Assembly (NCBI RefSeq): GCF_030128825.1
Contig: NZ_CP119128.1
Span: 1-64,000, forward strand
Direction: 5' to 3'
DNA length: 64,000 bases
Source of the DNA: Sphingobium sp. WTD-1
Lineage (GTDB): Bacteria; Pseudomonadota; Alphaproteobacteria; Sphingomonadales; Sphingomonadaceae
Positions within the stretch are counted from its first letter, which is position 1, and each line of letters opens with the position of its first letter. A program made the position numbers and the translations under genes. The notes under the pieces were generated by a model. The model was given only the letters and a program-made list of their open reading frames with translations, did not search any database and was not told the origin of the DNA. This document shows positions 42,520-51,692 of the stretch, one piece after another.

Positions 42520-44639
42520 CGCCGCTGGCGCTCGTCGGCGGCACACCGCATGATACCGATCGCTACAGCAACTGGCTCGAAGCTCGGCTCGGGGGACTAT
42601 CCCCCCTTCTCGTTGAGAATCCTGTCTGGTCAGACGCCATAATGAACGAGGTGTTCGGCCATTCCTGGCTGAGCCAGACATACGCAAGTCTGCCGCTCAG
42701 CGCTGCGGTTCCGGTGCTGACCAACGAGATCAAGGCCTACCTCGCGGCATCGGTGCTCGATGATCGCAAGGCCGACACCCAATGGTTCCAGCGCCGGATC
42801 CCGGTGATCCGATATCTCGTCGAGGAAGGCGCAAGCCTGCTTCAGCATTTTGGAGCGGGCTGTCTGGCGGACATCCCCCACCCGGGCTTCGGCGCGTCAG
42901 ATGGCGATACTGCGAAGACGAAATGCCACAACGATGCCGTCCTCGAACTCTACGCCACATGGTACGGCGAACAGTACGGGCGGCGGAGGCAAAGCCAGAC
43001 CCGCCAATGGATCCGGGACGGCGAGATCGTCACCACCCAGTATCGATCACCGGAAGTGCAGCTGTTCGGTGATATCCATCGCTTCTCGATCATCAATCGG
43101 GCGCAGATGGCGCCGATGCATGACCGCGACATCATCTGGATCAACGATCTTTACAGCGAGGAGGACACGCGCTTCCGCGACCGGCAACGCCGAAGCGACA
43201 CTTATCTGAACTTCCTGTGCTTCGAGCCTTGGCTGCGCCCGTTGATGCGCGGCTTCCTGCTCGACAAGGTCGCACATGGCGAACTTGCGCCGGCGACCCT
43301 TGTGGGAATGCAATCGCGCTTGCGAACCTTCGGGCAGTTCCTGCACGGCGAGGGCATCGCCGAGCCCGGGCGAGTCACTGAACTGACGATGGAGCGTTAC
43401 CTCGCATGGGGAAACGCGCGAAATGCCGCAGGCAAGAACTGGTACACCGACATCGTGCAACTCCTGCGCGCGGCTCCGGTCCTGCTGCCAGGCCAATGGC
43501 CGCGGATCGCACTCGACAAGCGCGCCGCACGGCGCATCCGTTACAAGCAGGCACCGGACGACCCGCGGAACCGGCTTTACGCATCACGCGAGGGTGCCAA
43601 CCGGGCCGCCCCGCCGGAAGCCCTGGCGGCCATGGTGGCCAGGCTCGACGAACTGCCCGCCCCTATCCCGGTAATCTTCATGATCGGCGTCACGACCGGG
43701 GCGCGGGCCGAAGACCTGCATGCCCTGCTCTTCGACTGCCTGCGGCCCGATCCGCACGACACGCGCTTCATGCTGTTCACGTTCTGGCAGAACAAGGTCA
43801 GCCGCTGGAATACCAAGCCCTTGCTGGTCACCGATCCTGCGCACCAGGCGATGATCAAGCTGATCGAGGCGCAGCGGGATCATGTCCGGCAGCGTTACGG
43901 GCGCGTCACCAAATACCTGTTCCCGGTCTTCTCCGGCAAACGGGAGTCGTTCCTCGGCTACAACTGGACCTTGCAGGAACTCAAGATGCTGTGCCTCAGG
44001 CATGGAATCGTCGATGGCGAGGGCAAGCCGTTCGACTTCTCGTGGCATCCACTGCGCCACCATCGCGGGACGCAGATGGCGGCCGAAGGCCATGACATCC
44101 TCAGCATCATGTTCGAACTGGGCCATGCCTCGCCCGATATGGCGTCGATGTACGTCAACAAGCGTCTCGACCTCAAGAAGAACGCCTTGCTGCGGAAAGG
44201 TGGCGGCCAGTTCTTCACGATCGCGGGCAAGGTCGACGAGGCCGTCGGCGATCTCCTGCTGCGCAAGGAAACCATGCTGGCGACGCGGGTCAGTGGCGGC
44301 GCCTGTACGCTGCCCGGCCAGCTTGGCGAATGGTGCGAGCACGCCCATGCCTGCCTGACCTGCCGGTTCTTCCGCGCCGATGGCGACGACCTCGAGCACT
44401 TCCGCTGCGAGCGCGCCGGACTTTACGTCGCGATCGAAGGCCTCGAACAGGAAGCGCGGGATTACGAGGAAGGCGGTCAGGCCCGCATGGCCGACATCAC
44501 GCGCAAGCGGCTGCAACGCAACAAGGATGCCGTCCACAACACTGACACCATCATCCGTTCCATCGAGGAGCACGGTCTCTACAAAGGTCAAAAGCAGCGC
44601 TACAGGCCGAGCGCTGCTCGGGAGGAAGCGACGCAATGA
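42510..44639 (+). CDS. tnpB: Tn554-type tyrosine recombinase TnpB
   Basis: 709 residues, long for an integrase as TnpB proteins are. A large N-terminal region (1-370) precedes a catalytic domain with Arg in GVTTGARAEDLHALL, HPLRHHRGTQMA, GHASPDMA and Tyr in SMYVNKRLDL. The C-terminal part has a Cys cluster (CTLPGQLGEWCEHAHACLTCRFF), a likely zinc ribbon, then a helical tail. It overlaps tnpA and tnpC. Confidence 0.8.
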   Translation: MGMTPLALVGGTPHDTDRYSNWLEARLGGLSPLLVENPVWSDAIMNEVFGHSWLSQTYASLPLSAAVPVLTNEIKAYLAASVLDDRKADTQWFQRRIPVIRYLVEEGASLLQHFGAGCLADIPHPGFGASDGDTAKTKCHNDAVLELYATWYGEQYGRRRQSQTRQWIRDGEIVTTQYRSPEVQLFGDIHRFSIINRAQMAPMHDRDIIWINDLYSEEDTRFRDRQRRSDTYLNFLCFEPWLRPLMRGFLLDKVAHGELAPATLVGMQSRLRTFGQFLHGEGIAEPGRVTELTMERYLAWGNARNAAGKNWYTDIVQLLRAAPVLLPGQWPRIALDKRAARRIRYKQAPDDPRNRLYASREGANRAAPPEALAAMVARLDELPAPIPVIFMIGVTTGARAEDLHALLFDCLRPDPHDTRFMLFTFWQNKVSRWNTKPLLVTDPAHQAMIKLIEAQRDHVRQRYGRVTKYLFPVFSGKRESFLGYNWTLQELKMLCLRHGIVDGEGKPFDFSWHPLRHHRGTQMAAEGHDILSIMFELGHASPDMASMYVNKRLDLKKNALLRKGGGQFFTIAGKVDEAVGDLLLRKETMLATRVSGGACTLPGQLGEWCEHAHACLTCRFFRADGDDLEHFRCERAGLYVAIEGLEQEARDYEEGGQARMADITRKRLQRNKDAVHNTDTIIRSIEEHGLYKGQKQRYRPSAAREEATQ

Positions 44640-45106
44640 CTGATCTACGGATCGCCACTCTCAACGATGCCCGCAGCCGTCGTAGCGCTGAAAAGCGCGC
44701 CGCGGTCGAGGACGCAATCATGCAACTGCGCGAGACCAGGCAGGCTGTGACGTTCGTCTCGGTGGCTCGTGAGGCCAAGGTCAGCCGTCAGTACCTCTAC
44801 AATAACTTCGCCGATGAAATCGGCGAGGAACGCGTCGAGACCCGTGCAGAAACCGAGGTCATCGACGGCAAGAAGGTCCCGCTGCGAACGCCCGAGGAAT
44901 ACCGGCACATCGAAGCGGCGCTCCGCAACAAGATCGAGCGGCTTGAGACCGAACTGCGGGATGCCCGTGCCGAAAAGGCCAAGGCGGACCGAACGGCGGA
45001 ACGTGAGCGCGGCAAAGCCGAACACTGGCGTCAGCTCTACACAGCTGTCCTGACGCGCGTGTCCCCTGGACAGTCCCCCGAACCGCTGCCGTCCGCCGAA
45101 GACTGA
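44636..45106 (+). CDS. tnpC: Tn554-type accessory protein TnpC (DUF6262)
   Basis: 156 residues. TetR-like helix-turn-helix beginning (AVEDAIMQLRETRQAVTFVSVAREAKVSRQYLYNNF) followed by a long coiled coil (RHIEAALRNKIERLETELRDARAEKAKADRTAERERGKAEHW). TnpC in Tn554 is not essential but affects frequency and orientation of insertion. Starts four bases inside tnpB. Confidence 0.8.
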   Translation: MTDLRIATLNDARSRRSAEKRAAVEDAIMQLRETRQAVTFVSVAREAKVSRQYLYNNFADEIGEERVETRAETEVIDGKKVPLRTPEEYRHIEAALRNKIERLETELRDARAEKAKADRTAERERGKAEHWRQLYTAVLTRVSPGQSPEPLPSAED

Positions 45107-45293
45107 ACCGTTCCGCTCCCATCGGGTTACGATCAATCGAGTAGGAAGTGAGCCGCCTACGGCGTCTTGCACTTCCAACTCCCTTGATCGTCCAAATAAT
45201 TAGCGAAACACAATGGACAGGCATAATGCCATCAAGCCATTGAAACTACACCACAAGACATGACGTGGTGTTGATATATGTTAAATCAATGAC

Positions 45294-45875
45294 TTAGGTG
45301 CGGATATTGGCTCTGCCGGGTTGGGCCAGCTTGCGCAGACCAAACGCGACAAAGGCGAGAAATACGCCGCGGAAAATGAAGCTGATCCCGACGATCGTCG
45401 CGAGCATGACGAGGCTGGTCGCGGGACCTGCGAACAGCAGATATCCGCCCAGAACGATATCGAGGACGCCCAGCGCAAGACGCCATCCGCGATCGTAAGC
45501 GCCCCGGATGGCGCTCGCGACCTGAAATATGCCCGAAACAAGCAGCCAGAAACCTAACGCCCAGACCAGGGAGATCGCGCCGGCAAAGGGATTGAACAGG
45601 ATAAACCCGCCCGTCACGACACCCAGGACGCCCAGCAGCACTTCGGTCCAGCGTCCGCGATCGGACAACGACGAAACACCGGAGACAATCGCGAGGACAC
45701 CGTAACCGATCAGAAACACGCCCAGGAGAACGCCCGTCGTCAACCCGGTGGCGATCGGATTGGCAAGCGCGACAAATCCGATCAGAATCACGAGAATGGC
45801 ATAAGCCAGAATCCAGCCCCAGGCCGACCCTGAACGCGCTTCCAACCTTTGATCCCATGCAGTGTTGCTTGCCAT
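45294..45875 (-). CDS. HdeD family (DUF308) membrane protein
   Basis: 193 residues with six membrane helices in three DUF308 pairs: AWGWILAYAILVILIGFVALANPI, VLLGVFLIGYGVLAIVSG, VLLGVLGVVTGGFILFNP and so on. HdeD is an acid-stress membrane protein in enterobacteria; alphaproteobacterial members are common on plasmids and in stress islands. The C-terminus ends beside the Tn554-like right end. No obvious operon partner. Confidence 0.75.
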   Translation of the reverse strand: MASNTAWDQRLEARSGSAWGWILAYAILVILIGFVALANPIATGLTTGVLLGVFLIGYGVLAIVSGVSSLSDRGRWTEVLLGVLGVVTGGFILFNPFAGAISLVWALGFWLLVSGIFQVASAIRGAYDRGWRLALGVLDIVLGGYLLFAGPATSLVMLATIVGISFIFRGVFLAFVAFGLRKLAQPGRANIRT

Positions 45876-45977
45876 GATGCGTCTCCCTTTTTCCGCACAA
45901 TTCCCAAATCGGCGAAGAGTTTCTCCCCATAACCGGCCTGGAGGCGTGAGGTCGAAGCGTCCTGCGAACAGCCGCGC

Positions 45978-46199
45978 TCAGTAATCGAGGTTACGCTGTT
46001 CCATCTGTGCTGCCGCGAGATCTGCAACAAACCCCGCGCCGCCAGTCAGCTCGTAGATGCGCGCGACGTCTTCGTCGGAAAGGTTGGCGACCATTGTGCG
46101 CACGGCATCCGCATTTGCCGCATCGAGCGTTGCGGCAGGGCCAGCGTCGTCCGCATACCCGGCAATGCTTTCGTCACCTCCATGCCGGGTCTGTGTCAT
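45978..46199 (-). CDS. Small hypothetical protein downstream of HU
   Basis: 73 residues, acidic (TLDAANADAVRTMVANLSDEDVARIYELTGGAGFVADLAAAQME), soluble, helical. Starts three bases after the HU stop, so co-transcribed with it. No family recognised. Confidence 0.45.
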   Translation of the reverse strand: MTQTRHGGDESIAGYADDAGPAATLDAANADAVRTMVANLSDEDVARIYELTGGAGFVADLAAAQMEQRNLDY

Positions 46200-46202
46200 C
46201 GC

Positions 46203-46487
46203 TCAGGCGCCGTTCAAACGATCGCGGACCTGCTTGGCAGGCGCGAAGCTGATCTTGCGCGATGCAGCGATCGTGATCGCCTCGCCGGTCGCGGGATTGC
46301 GGCCCTGACGCTCGGGCGTATCCTTGACCTTGAACTTGCCGAACCCGTTGATGCTGACTTCTTCGCCCTTGGCGACGGCCGCAGTAATGTCGGCGAATAC
46401 GGCTTCGACGAACTTCTTCGCGTCCGGCTTTGACAGCCCGTGTGCGGTGGAGAGTTTTTCGGAAAGATCCAAGGTCGTTGTGGGCAT
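46203..46487 (-). CDS. HU-family DNA-binding protein
   Basis: 94 residues. Full HU/IHF fold: LDLSEKLSTAHGLSKPDAKKFVEAVFADITAAVAKG, INGFGKFKVKDTPERQGRNPATGEAITIAAS and the closing KISFAPAKQVRDRL. Bends DNA; plasmid HU helps origin and relaxosome architecture. ATG 46487 has AGGA upstream. Convergent spacing leaves about 45 bases to the SRAP 3' fragment. Confidence 0.85.
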   Translation of the reverse strand: MPTTTLDLSEKLSTAHGLSKPDAKKFVEAVFADITAAVAKGEEVSINGFGKFKVKDTPERQGRNPATGEAITIAASRKISFAPAKQVRDRLNGA

Positions 46488-46532
46488 GATCAAATCCTGT
46501 GCTGGCGGTTTCAAATATTGGTTGGGTGGAGG

Positions 46533-46893
46533 TTATGCCTCACCACTATCAGGCGTCGCAACCTGTTCCACCATGTCGCCGTCATATGGTTTGACCAGCG
46601 CGAGCGCCTCCTCGGCTGTCCCGTCGAGCCATTTCGTCAAATCTGCGCGATGCAGGATCGCCGGCATCGCCTTTGGATGCCAGGGGGCGACAATCGCGTT
46701 CGGGGATGTCGTACAAAAGGCATAGGCCTCGCCCCGCTCGGTCGGCCGCCAGATCCCGGCGAAGAATGCGATCGGCTGATCGGGCAACGAAAACCACATC
46801 TGCCGGGGCTTGCCATCGTCCCCCTTCCCACCTTCAGGATGCGGTTCGGCAAAATGCGTAAAGGGGACCAGGCACCGGCGCTCGGGATTGGAG
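46533..46893 (-). pseudogene. SRAP (HMCES-like) protein, 3' half, separated from its 5' half
   Basis: Encodes the C-terminal part of an SOS-response-associated peptidase: NPERRCLVPFTHFAEP, MWFSLPDQPIAFFAGIWRPTERGEAYAFCTTSPN and HPKAMPAILHRADLTKWL, including the catalytic His region. The N-terminal part is at 56336-56645 on the same strand. Both sides carry TGGAG at the break in the same codon phase, and rejoining gives MWKPSISNPERRCL in frame. SRAP proteins bind abasic sites in ssDNA; this copy is disrupted. Confidence 0.8.
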
Positions 46894-48543
46894 CCCACAT
46901 TCTCCAAGTAAGTCGCTGATTTCGCTGTCGTAATCGTGATATTTCGCATATAAATCATGGCGTTGACGGCTGCGAGGGGCGCGTTTCATGGATCACCTGG
47001 AGGGTGCGGGCTTGGCGCGGGGAGATCGGGTTGATTTCGACCGCCGTGTGCGTCTGGAGTTCCGTGGTGCGCAGATCAGTTCAGACGGTGGCCTGCTGGT
47101 GATGCGCGAGCTTGATGACGTGCTCGGCCTGTCCAATCTGGCGTCGGAGGCGCTGCGAGACAGCCGCACCGGGAAGAACACGCTCCATCGGCTTGACGGA
47201 TTGTTCCGGCAATCGGTGTTCGGACGACTGGCCGGATACGAGGATGTGAACGATGCCGACCGCTTGGCCCTCGATCCCGTGATGCGTCAGGTCGTTGGCG
47301 GCAGGGCCGTCGAGGCGCAAGCTGCTTCGGCATCGCAGATGGGACGGTTCGAGACCGAGACGCTGGCTCTGGCCGCGAACCGGGCGGCGCTGGCCGATCT
47401 GAACGGCCAATGGATCGACCGGTTTCATGACCGCAACGGGTTGAAATACATCGTGCTGGACATGGACAGCTCGGTCAGCCCCACCCACGGCGATCAGGAA
47501 GGTGCTGCCTGGAACGGGCATTTCGACTGCACCTGCTATCACCCCATCTTCTTGTTCAACCAGTTTGGCATGCTGGAGCGCTGCGCCCTGCGTAACGGCA
47601 ATGTCCACAGCGCCGATGGCTGGCGGGATGTCCTTGATCCCGTCATTGCCCGATATGCTGGCCGCGACCTTGGTGGACGCTTCTTCCGGGCCGACGCTGC
47701 CTACGCGATCCCCGCGATCTATATGCGGCTGGAAGAAGCCAGGTTCTTCTACGCCATCCGTCTGCCCGCCAACGCCGTCTTGCGCGAGAAGATCGCGCAT
47801 CGGCTGACACGGCCCGTGGGACGGCCTTCGCTGACCAAGGTCAAACGGTTCTTCGAGGACTTCGAGTATCAGGCGGCGTCCTGGGACAAGCCGCGCCGCG
47901 TCATCGCCAAGATCGAATGGCATCCGGGCGAGCTGTTCCCCAAAGTCGGCTTCATCGTCACCAACCTGCCGATGGAGCCAGACTGGGTGGTGAGGTTCTA
48001 CAACCAGCGCGGCACCGCAGAGCAGCACATCAAGGAAGGCAAATATGCCTTTCGCTGGACGCGGCTGTCATGCCGGAAGTTCCGGCACAACGAGGTGCGG
48101 CTGCAACTGCACGCGCTGGCCTACAACCTGGCAACCTTCCTGCGCTGCATCGAACTGCCCGAGGCCATGGCGGACTGGTCGTTGACCAGCCTGCAACTCA
48201 AGCTGATCAAGATCGGCGCCCGCGTCGTCCGCCACGCCCGCGCCATTACCTTCCAGTTGGCCGAGGTCGCCGTCACCGGCCCGATGGTGCGGGCCGTCCT
48301 TGCCGCCATCCGCCGTCTTCGAACGCCTCCGTCATGCGCATGACCACGATCCATGCCCAAGCTGAACGAAAGCGGCAGGACAGGTCCGTCTGCCGCGCGG
48401 AAAAGCGGCTCTGCCGGGCCAGAATGCTGCGGGTTCGAGGCTTGATCCACCCGACTTCGGCCGTTTGCGCGACGACAGACATCGCTCGGGGCGAAAAACG
48501 CTTGCCCAGCGAGCAAAATCAGGCGATCTTGAAGTCAAGCGGA
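46894..48543 (+). mobile_element. IS1380-family insertion sequence
   Basis: One transposase flanked by imperfect inverted ends: CTCCAAGTAAGTCGCTGATTT at 46902 and, on the other strand, CTTCAAGATCGCCTGATTT ending near 48534. The left side abuts the SRAP break at TGGAG; the right side abuts a truncated efflux adaptor gene. No matching target duplication at the right end, so a deletion or rearrangement probably followed insertion. Ends are approximate. Confidence 0.6.
46988..48343 (+). CDS. tnp: IS1380-family transposase
   Basis: 451 residues. DDE transposase with the IS1380 (DDE_Tnp_1 group 4) pattern: DFDRRVRLEFRGAQISSDGGLLVMRELDD at the start, YIVLDMDSSVSPTHGDQEGA (first Asp), GGRFFRADAAYAIPAI (second Asp) and FYNQRGTAEQHIKEGKYAF (Glu region). 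Complete and undamaged. The tail ends about 190 bases before the right end of the element. Confidence 0.9.
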   Translation: MDHLEGAGLARGDRVDFDRRVRLEFRGAQISSDGGLLVMRELDDVLGLSNLASEALRDSRTGKNTLHRLDGLFRQSVFGRLAGYEDVNDADRLALDPVMRQVVGGRAVEAQAASASQMGRFETETLALAANRAALADLNGQWIDRFHDRNGLKYIVLDMDSSVSPTHGDQEGAAWNGHFDCTCYHPIFLFNQFGMLERCALRNGNVHSADGWRDVLDPVIARYAGRDLGGRFFRADAAYAIPAIYMRLEEARFFYAIRLPANAVLREKIAHRLTRPVGRPSLTKVKRFFEDFEYQAASWDKPRRVIAKIEWHPGELFPKVGFIVTNLPMEPDWVVRFYNQRGTAEQHIKEGKYAFRWTRLSCRKFRHNEVRLQLHALAYNLATFLRCIELPEAMADWSLTSLQLKLIKIGARVVRHARAITFQLAEVAVTGPMVRAVLAAIRRLRTPPSCA

Positions 48544-48557
48544 AGGCCACTTGGGGA

Positions 48558-48719
48558 ATGTCGGTCGACGTGCTGCGCTTCGATCCCAGCAAGATCATCC
48601 TCTCGCAGGGACTGGCACCCGGCGAGATGATCGTTTCGGCCGGCACGCAGGCCCTGCATCCCGGCCAGCGCGTCAGGCCGGGGCCGCAATCCGCCGCGGC
48701 TTCGCCGCAACGGCCATGA
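48558..48719 (+). pseudogene. RND efflux adaptor (HlyD-like), C-terminal remnant
   Basis: About 45 residues, VDVLRFDPSKIILSQGLAPGEMIVSAG then QALHPGQRVRP, typical of the last strand region of periplasmic adaptors of RND pumps, which normally exceed 350 residues. Everything upstream is replaced by the IS1380-type element, so this marks the left edge of a captured chromosomal segment. Confidence 0.65.
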
Positions 48720-48814
48720 GGAGGGCGCGTGCCTGCCTCCCCCGCACCGGAAGCTTTCCGGCCTGACCGGCTGGCTTCCGGTTCTTTCTCACCCACGATT
48801 ACGGAGTCATCGAC

Positions 48815-49324
48815 ATGAGCAATCTCGTCTTCATCGCCTTCCCGACGGAACAGAAGGCCGAGGAGGTCCGCCAGAAGGTCCTATCCCTGCAGCGCGAATA
48901 TCTGATCGAGCTGGGTGACGCAGTCGTCGTGGTCAAGGACGACAAGGGCCATGTGAAGCTCAATCAGATGATCAACCTCACCGCCACGGGCGCCGCTTCC
49001 GGTGCGCTCTGGGGCACCCTGATCGGCTTCATCTTCCTCAATCCGCTGATCGGCACGGCGCTCGGTGCCGCGTCCGGCGCTCTCGGCGGCAAGTTCAGCG
49101 ATATCGGTATCAACGACCAGTTCATGAAGGATGCCGCCGAGGCCCTGCAGCCGAACACGGCGGGCCTGTTCCTGCTCATCCGCAAGATGACGACCGACAA
49201 AGTGCTGGCGGATCTCAAGGGCGTCGGCGGCACGCTGATGCAGACCTCCTTCGACGAGACCAAGGAGGCACAACTGCGCGCGGCGCTCTCGGCCGCGGCG
49301 GAGACCGAGGCCCCGCAGGCTTGA
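48815..49324 (+). CDS. DUF1269 membrane protein
   Basis: 169 residues. NLVFIAFPTEQKAEEVRQKVLSLQREYLIELGDAVVVV is the DUF1269 N-terminal ferredoxin-like part; a Gly/Ala-rich hydrophobic stretch (GAASGALWGTLIGFIFLNPLIGTALGAASGALGG) resembles glycine-zipper membrane helices. Cytoplasmic C-terminal domain with FLLIRKMTTDKVLADL. Found in stress-related clusters; function unknown. Four further genes follow in the same direction. Confidence 0.75.
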   Translation: MSNLVFIAFPTEQKAEEVRQKVLSLQREYLIELGDAVVVVKDDKGHVKLNQMINLTATGAASGALWGTLIGFIFLNPLIGTALGAASGALGGKFSDIGINDQFMKDAAEALQPNTAGLFLLIRKMTTDKVLADLKGVGGTLMQTSFDETKEAQLRAALSAAAETEAPQA

Positions 49325-49385
49325 AGCATCGACCGAAGCCCGCCGCCATGAGGCGGCGGGCCGCGCCGACGAAAGAGGGACTTCG

Positions 49386-50441
49386 GTGAGCAAGACGCCT
49401 TCCGCCCCCAGCCGCGGCAACGACGCGCGCGCTCCACTGAACATCGACCTCGCTCTTCAGGGCGGCGGAGCCCATGGCGCGTATACCTGGGGCGTGCTGA
49501 GCCGGATTCTCGAAGAGGACTGGCTGACGATCGAGGCGATCTCCGGCACCTCGGCTGGTGCCATGAATGCCGCCGTGCTGGCCTCCGGCTATGCGCTGGG
49601 CGGGCGTGCAGGCGCTCGCGACGCATTGGACCGCTACTGGCGGAAGGTGTCCGAGGCGGCACGCTTCAGCCCATTCCAGCGCTCGCCGCTCGATGTGCTG
49701 CTCGGCCGCTGGACGCTCGACACCTCGCCGCTCTTCGTGGCGATGGACATGATGTCCCGCGTCGTCTCGCCCTACACCCTCAACCCGTCGGGTACGAACC
49801 CGCTGACGGACATCCTCGCCGAGGCGATCGATTACGACGCTATCGCAAGGGGCCCGATCAAGCTCTTCATCTCCGCGACGAATGTCAGGACGGGGCGCAA
49901 CCGCATCTTTCGGAACGGCGAGATCACGCCGGACGTGCTGCTCGCCTCGGCCTGCCTGCCGACGCTGTTTCAGGCGGTCGAGATCGACGGCGAGAGCTAT
50001 TGGGACGGTGGCTATTCCGGCAACCCGACGATGACCCCGCTGATCGAAGAGAGCACGGCCAGCGACACCATTCTCATCCAGATCAACCCGGTCGAGCGGC
50101 CGGGCACGCCGCGCAATGCTCGGGACATCCTGAACCGCCTCAACGAGGTCTCCTTCAACGCGGTGCTACTGAAGGAGCTGCGGATGATGGCGCTGCTGCA
50201 GCGCGAGGCGCTCTCCGGCACGGGCGAGGGCGCGCGCTGGGCGCGCATGCGCCTCCACCGCATCACCAGCGACGCCATGATCGAACTTGGCTATTCCTCG
50301 AAGCTCAATGCCGAGTGGGAGTTCTTCACGATGCTCCATGACGAGGGCAGGCGCTCCGCCGAAGCGTTCTACCGGGCGCATCGCGACGAGATCGGCAAGC
50401 ATTCGACGCTCGATCTCGACGAGTTCACCAAGGGGGTCTGA
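49386..50441 (+). CDS. Patatin-like phospholipase
   Basis: 351 residues. Oxyanion motif LQGGGAHGAYTWGVL, nucleophile GTSAGAMNA with Ser near residue 60, and DGGYSGNPT with the Asp of the Ser-Asp dyad near 215. Hydrolyses acyl chains from phospholipids. No signal peptide seen. Begins with GTG 49386, 61 bases after the DUF1269 gene. Role inside this cluster may be membrane-lipid turnover under stress. Confidence 0.85.
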   Translation: MSKTPSAPSRGNDARAPLNIDLALQGGGAHGAYTWGVLSRILEEDWLTIEAISGTSAGAMNAAVLASGYALGGRAGARDALDRYWRKVSEAARFSPFQRSPLDVLLGRWTLDTSPLFVAMDMMSRVVSPYTLNPSGTNPLTDILAEAIDYDAIARGPIKLFISATNVRTGRNRIFRNGEITPDVLLASACLPTLFQAVEIDGESYWDGGYSGNPTMTPLIEESTASDTILIQINPVERPGTPRNARDILNRLNEVSFNAVLLKELRMMALLQREALSGTGEGARWARMRLHRITSDAMIELGYSSKLNAEWEFFTMLHDEGRRSAEAFYRAHRDEIGKHSTLDLDEFTKGV

Positions 50442-50506
50442 CGGGTGCCTGCGCTGAAGAGAACTGCCGCTGCGACGCGGTTTTACGCCCGGAGCCGAGC
50501 TGGCCT

Positions 50507-51565
50507 ATGACCAGCGCCAAGACCTCCCAGGCCGCGCAGGTCATCATCGCCGTAATCCTGTTCGTGGTCGCGCTGTCGATCGCGAGTTCCGTCTTCGCGC
50601 CGGTCGCCTTCGCGCTGTTCATCATCGCGCTGGTCTGGCCCTTGCAGAAGGCCTTGCAGGGCGCGCTGCCGCGGCTGCTGGCGCCGGCGCTGAGCCTGTT
50701 CGTCATGGTCGTCGCCTTCTTCGCCTTCGGCTCGCTGATCGTCTGGGCCTTCGGCCGGGTCGGCCGCTGGATCGTCAGCGATGCCGCGCGCTTCCAGGCC
50801 TTCTACGAGCAGATCACGCTCTGGCTCGAAGGGCATGGCATCGCGGTTGCGGCGCTGTGGTCGGAGAATTTCAGCTCGGCCTGGGTGCTGCGCGCCGTCC
50901 AGACCGTGAGCGGCCGGCTGAACAGCACGATGAGCTTCTGGCTGGTGGTGCTGGTCTACGTGCTGCTCGGCCTGCTCGAGGTCGAGGATTTCGGCCGCAG
51001 GCTCAAGGTGATGCGCAACCGCGACATGGCCGAATTGATCCTGCGCGGCAGCATCGCGACGGCCGCCAAGATCCGCCGCTACATGCTGGTCCGGACGGCG
51101 ATGAGCGTCATCACCGGCCTGCTGGTCTGGGTCTTCGCCCGGACCGTCGGCCTGCCGCTGGCCGAGGAATGGGGCTTCATCGCCTTCCTGTTGAACTATG
51201 TCCCCTTCATGGGCCCGCTCGTCGCCACGGTCTTCCCGACCCTGTTCGCGATGACGCAGTTCGGCTCCTGGCAGGCGGTCATCGCGGTCTTCGCCTGCCT
51301 GAACCTGATCCAGTTCATCGTCGGCAGCTATATCGAGCCGCGGGTCGCCGGCAGTGCGCTCTCGATCTCGCCGCCGATCGTCCTGTTCTCGGTCTTCTTC
51401 TGGAGCTATCTCTGGGGCGTCTTCGGCGCCTTCATTGGCGTCCCTATCACGATCGCCCTCATCACCTTCTGCGCCCTGCATCCGTCGAGCCGCTGGCTGG
51501 CGGAGATGATCGGCGCGGTGCCGAAGGAGGCAGGCGCCGCGGGTGGATCCGGCCCGGCGGCCTGA
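50507..51565 (+). CDS. AI-2E family transporter
   Basis: 352 residues with about eight membrane helices: the paired N-terminal helices (VIIAVILFVVALSIASSVFAPVAFALFIIALVWPL), a cytosolic helical stretch, and the signature AEEWGFIAFLLNYVPFMGPLVATVFP near 225. The family includes TqsA-like autoinducer-2 exporters and sodium/proton antiporters, so the substrate cannot be called. It comes before the mnh fragment genes; an ion-transport role is as likely as signalling. Confidence 0.8.
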   Translation: MTSAKTSQAAQVIIAVILFVVALSIASSVFAPVAFALFIIALVWPLQKALQGALPRLLAPALSLFVMVVAFFAFGSLIVWAFGRVGRWIVSDAARFQAFYEQITLWLEGHGIAVAALWSENFSSAWVLRAVQTVSGRLNSTMSFWLVVLVYVLLGLLEVEDFGRRLKVMRNRDMAELILRGSIATAAKIRRYMLVRTAMSVITGLLVWVFARTVGLPLAEEWGFIAFLLNYVPFMGPLVATVFPTLFAMTQFGSWQAVIAVFACLNLIQFIVGSYIEPRVAGSALSISPPIVLFSVFFWSYLWGVFGAFIGVPITIALITFCALHPSSRWLAEMIGAVPKEAGAAGGSGPAA

Positions 51566-51692
51566 CCCGCGGCTCCGGGGAGAATGGGACGTGGCGCACA
51601 GTGGTGAGACGCCCGGCTGATGCTGCCCGTCCGGGCGATGGCTACCCTGCATCGCAGCGTTGGCAGGCATCGACCGGAGGCGGGCGGAAGCG

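Larger units (their letters stand above)
41229..45220 (+). mobile_element. Tn554-family transposon without cargo
   Basis: tnpA, tnpB and tnpC in order with overlapping ends, flanked by CTGTCCAT (41229-41236) and ATGGACAG (45213-45220). Flanks are AT-rich compared with the backbone (41150-41240, 45180-45300). Tn554 elements integrate at specific sites with three proteins and usually carry resistance genes; none is present. Ends are my best estimate from the short inverted repeat. Confidence 0.65.
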
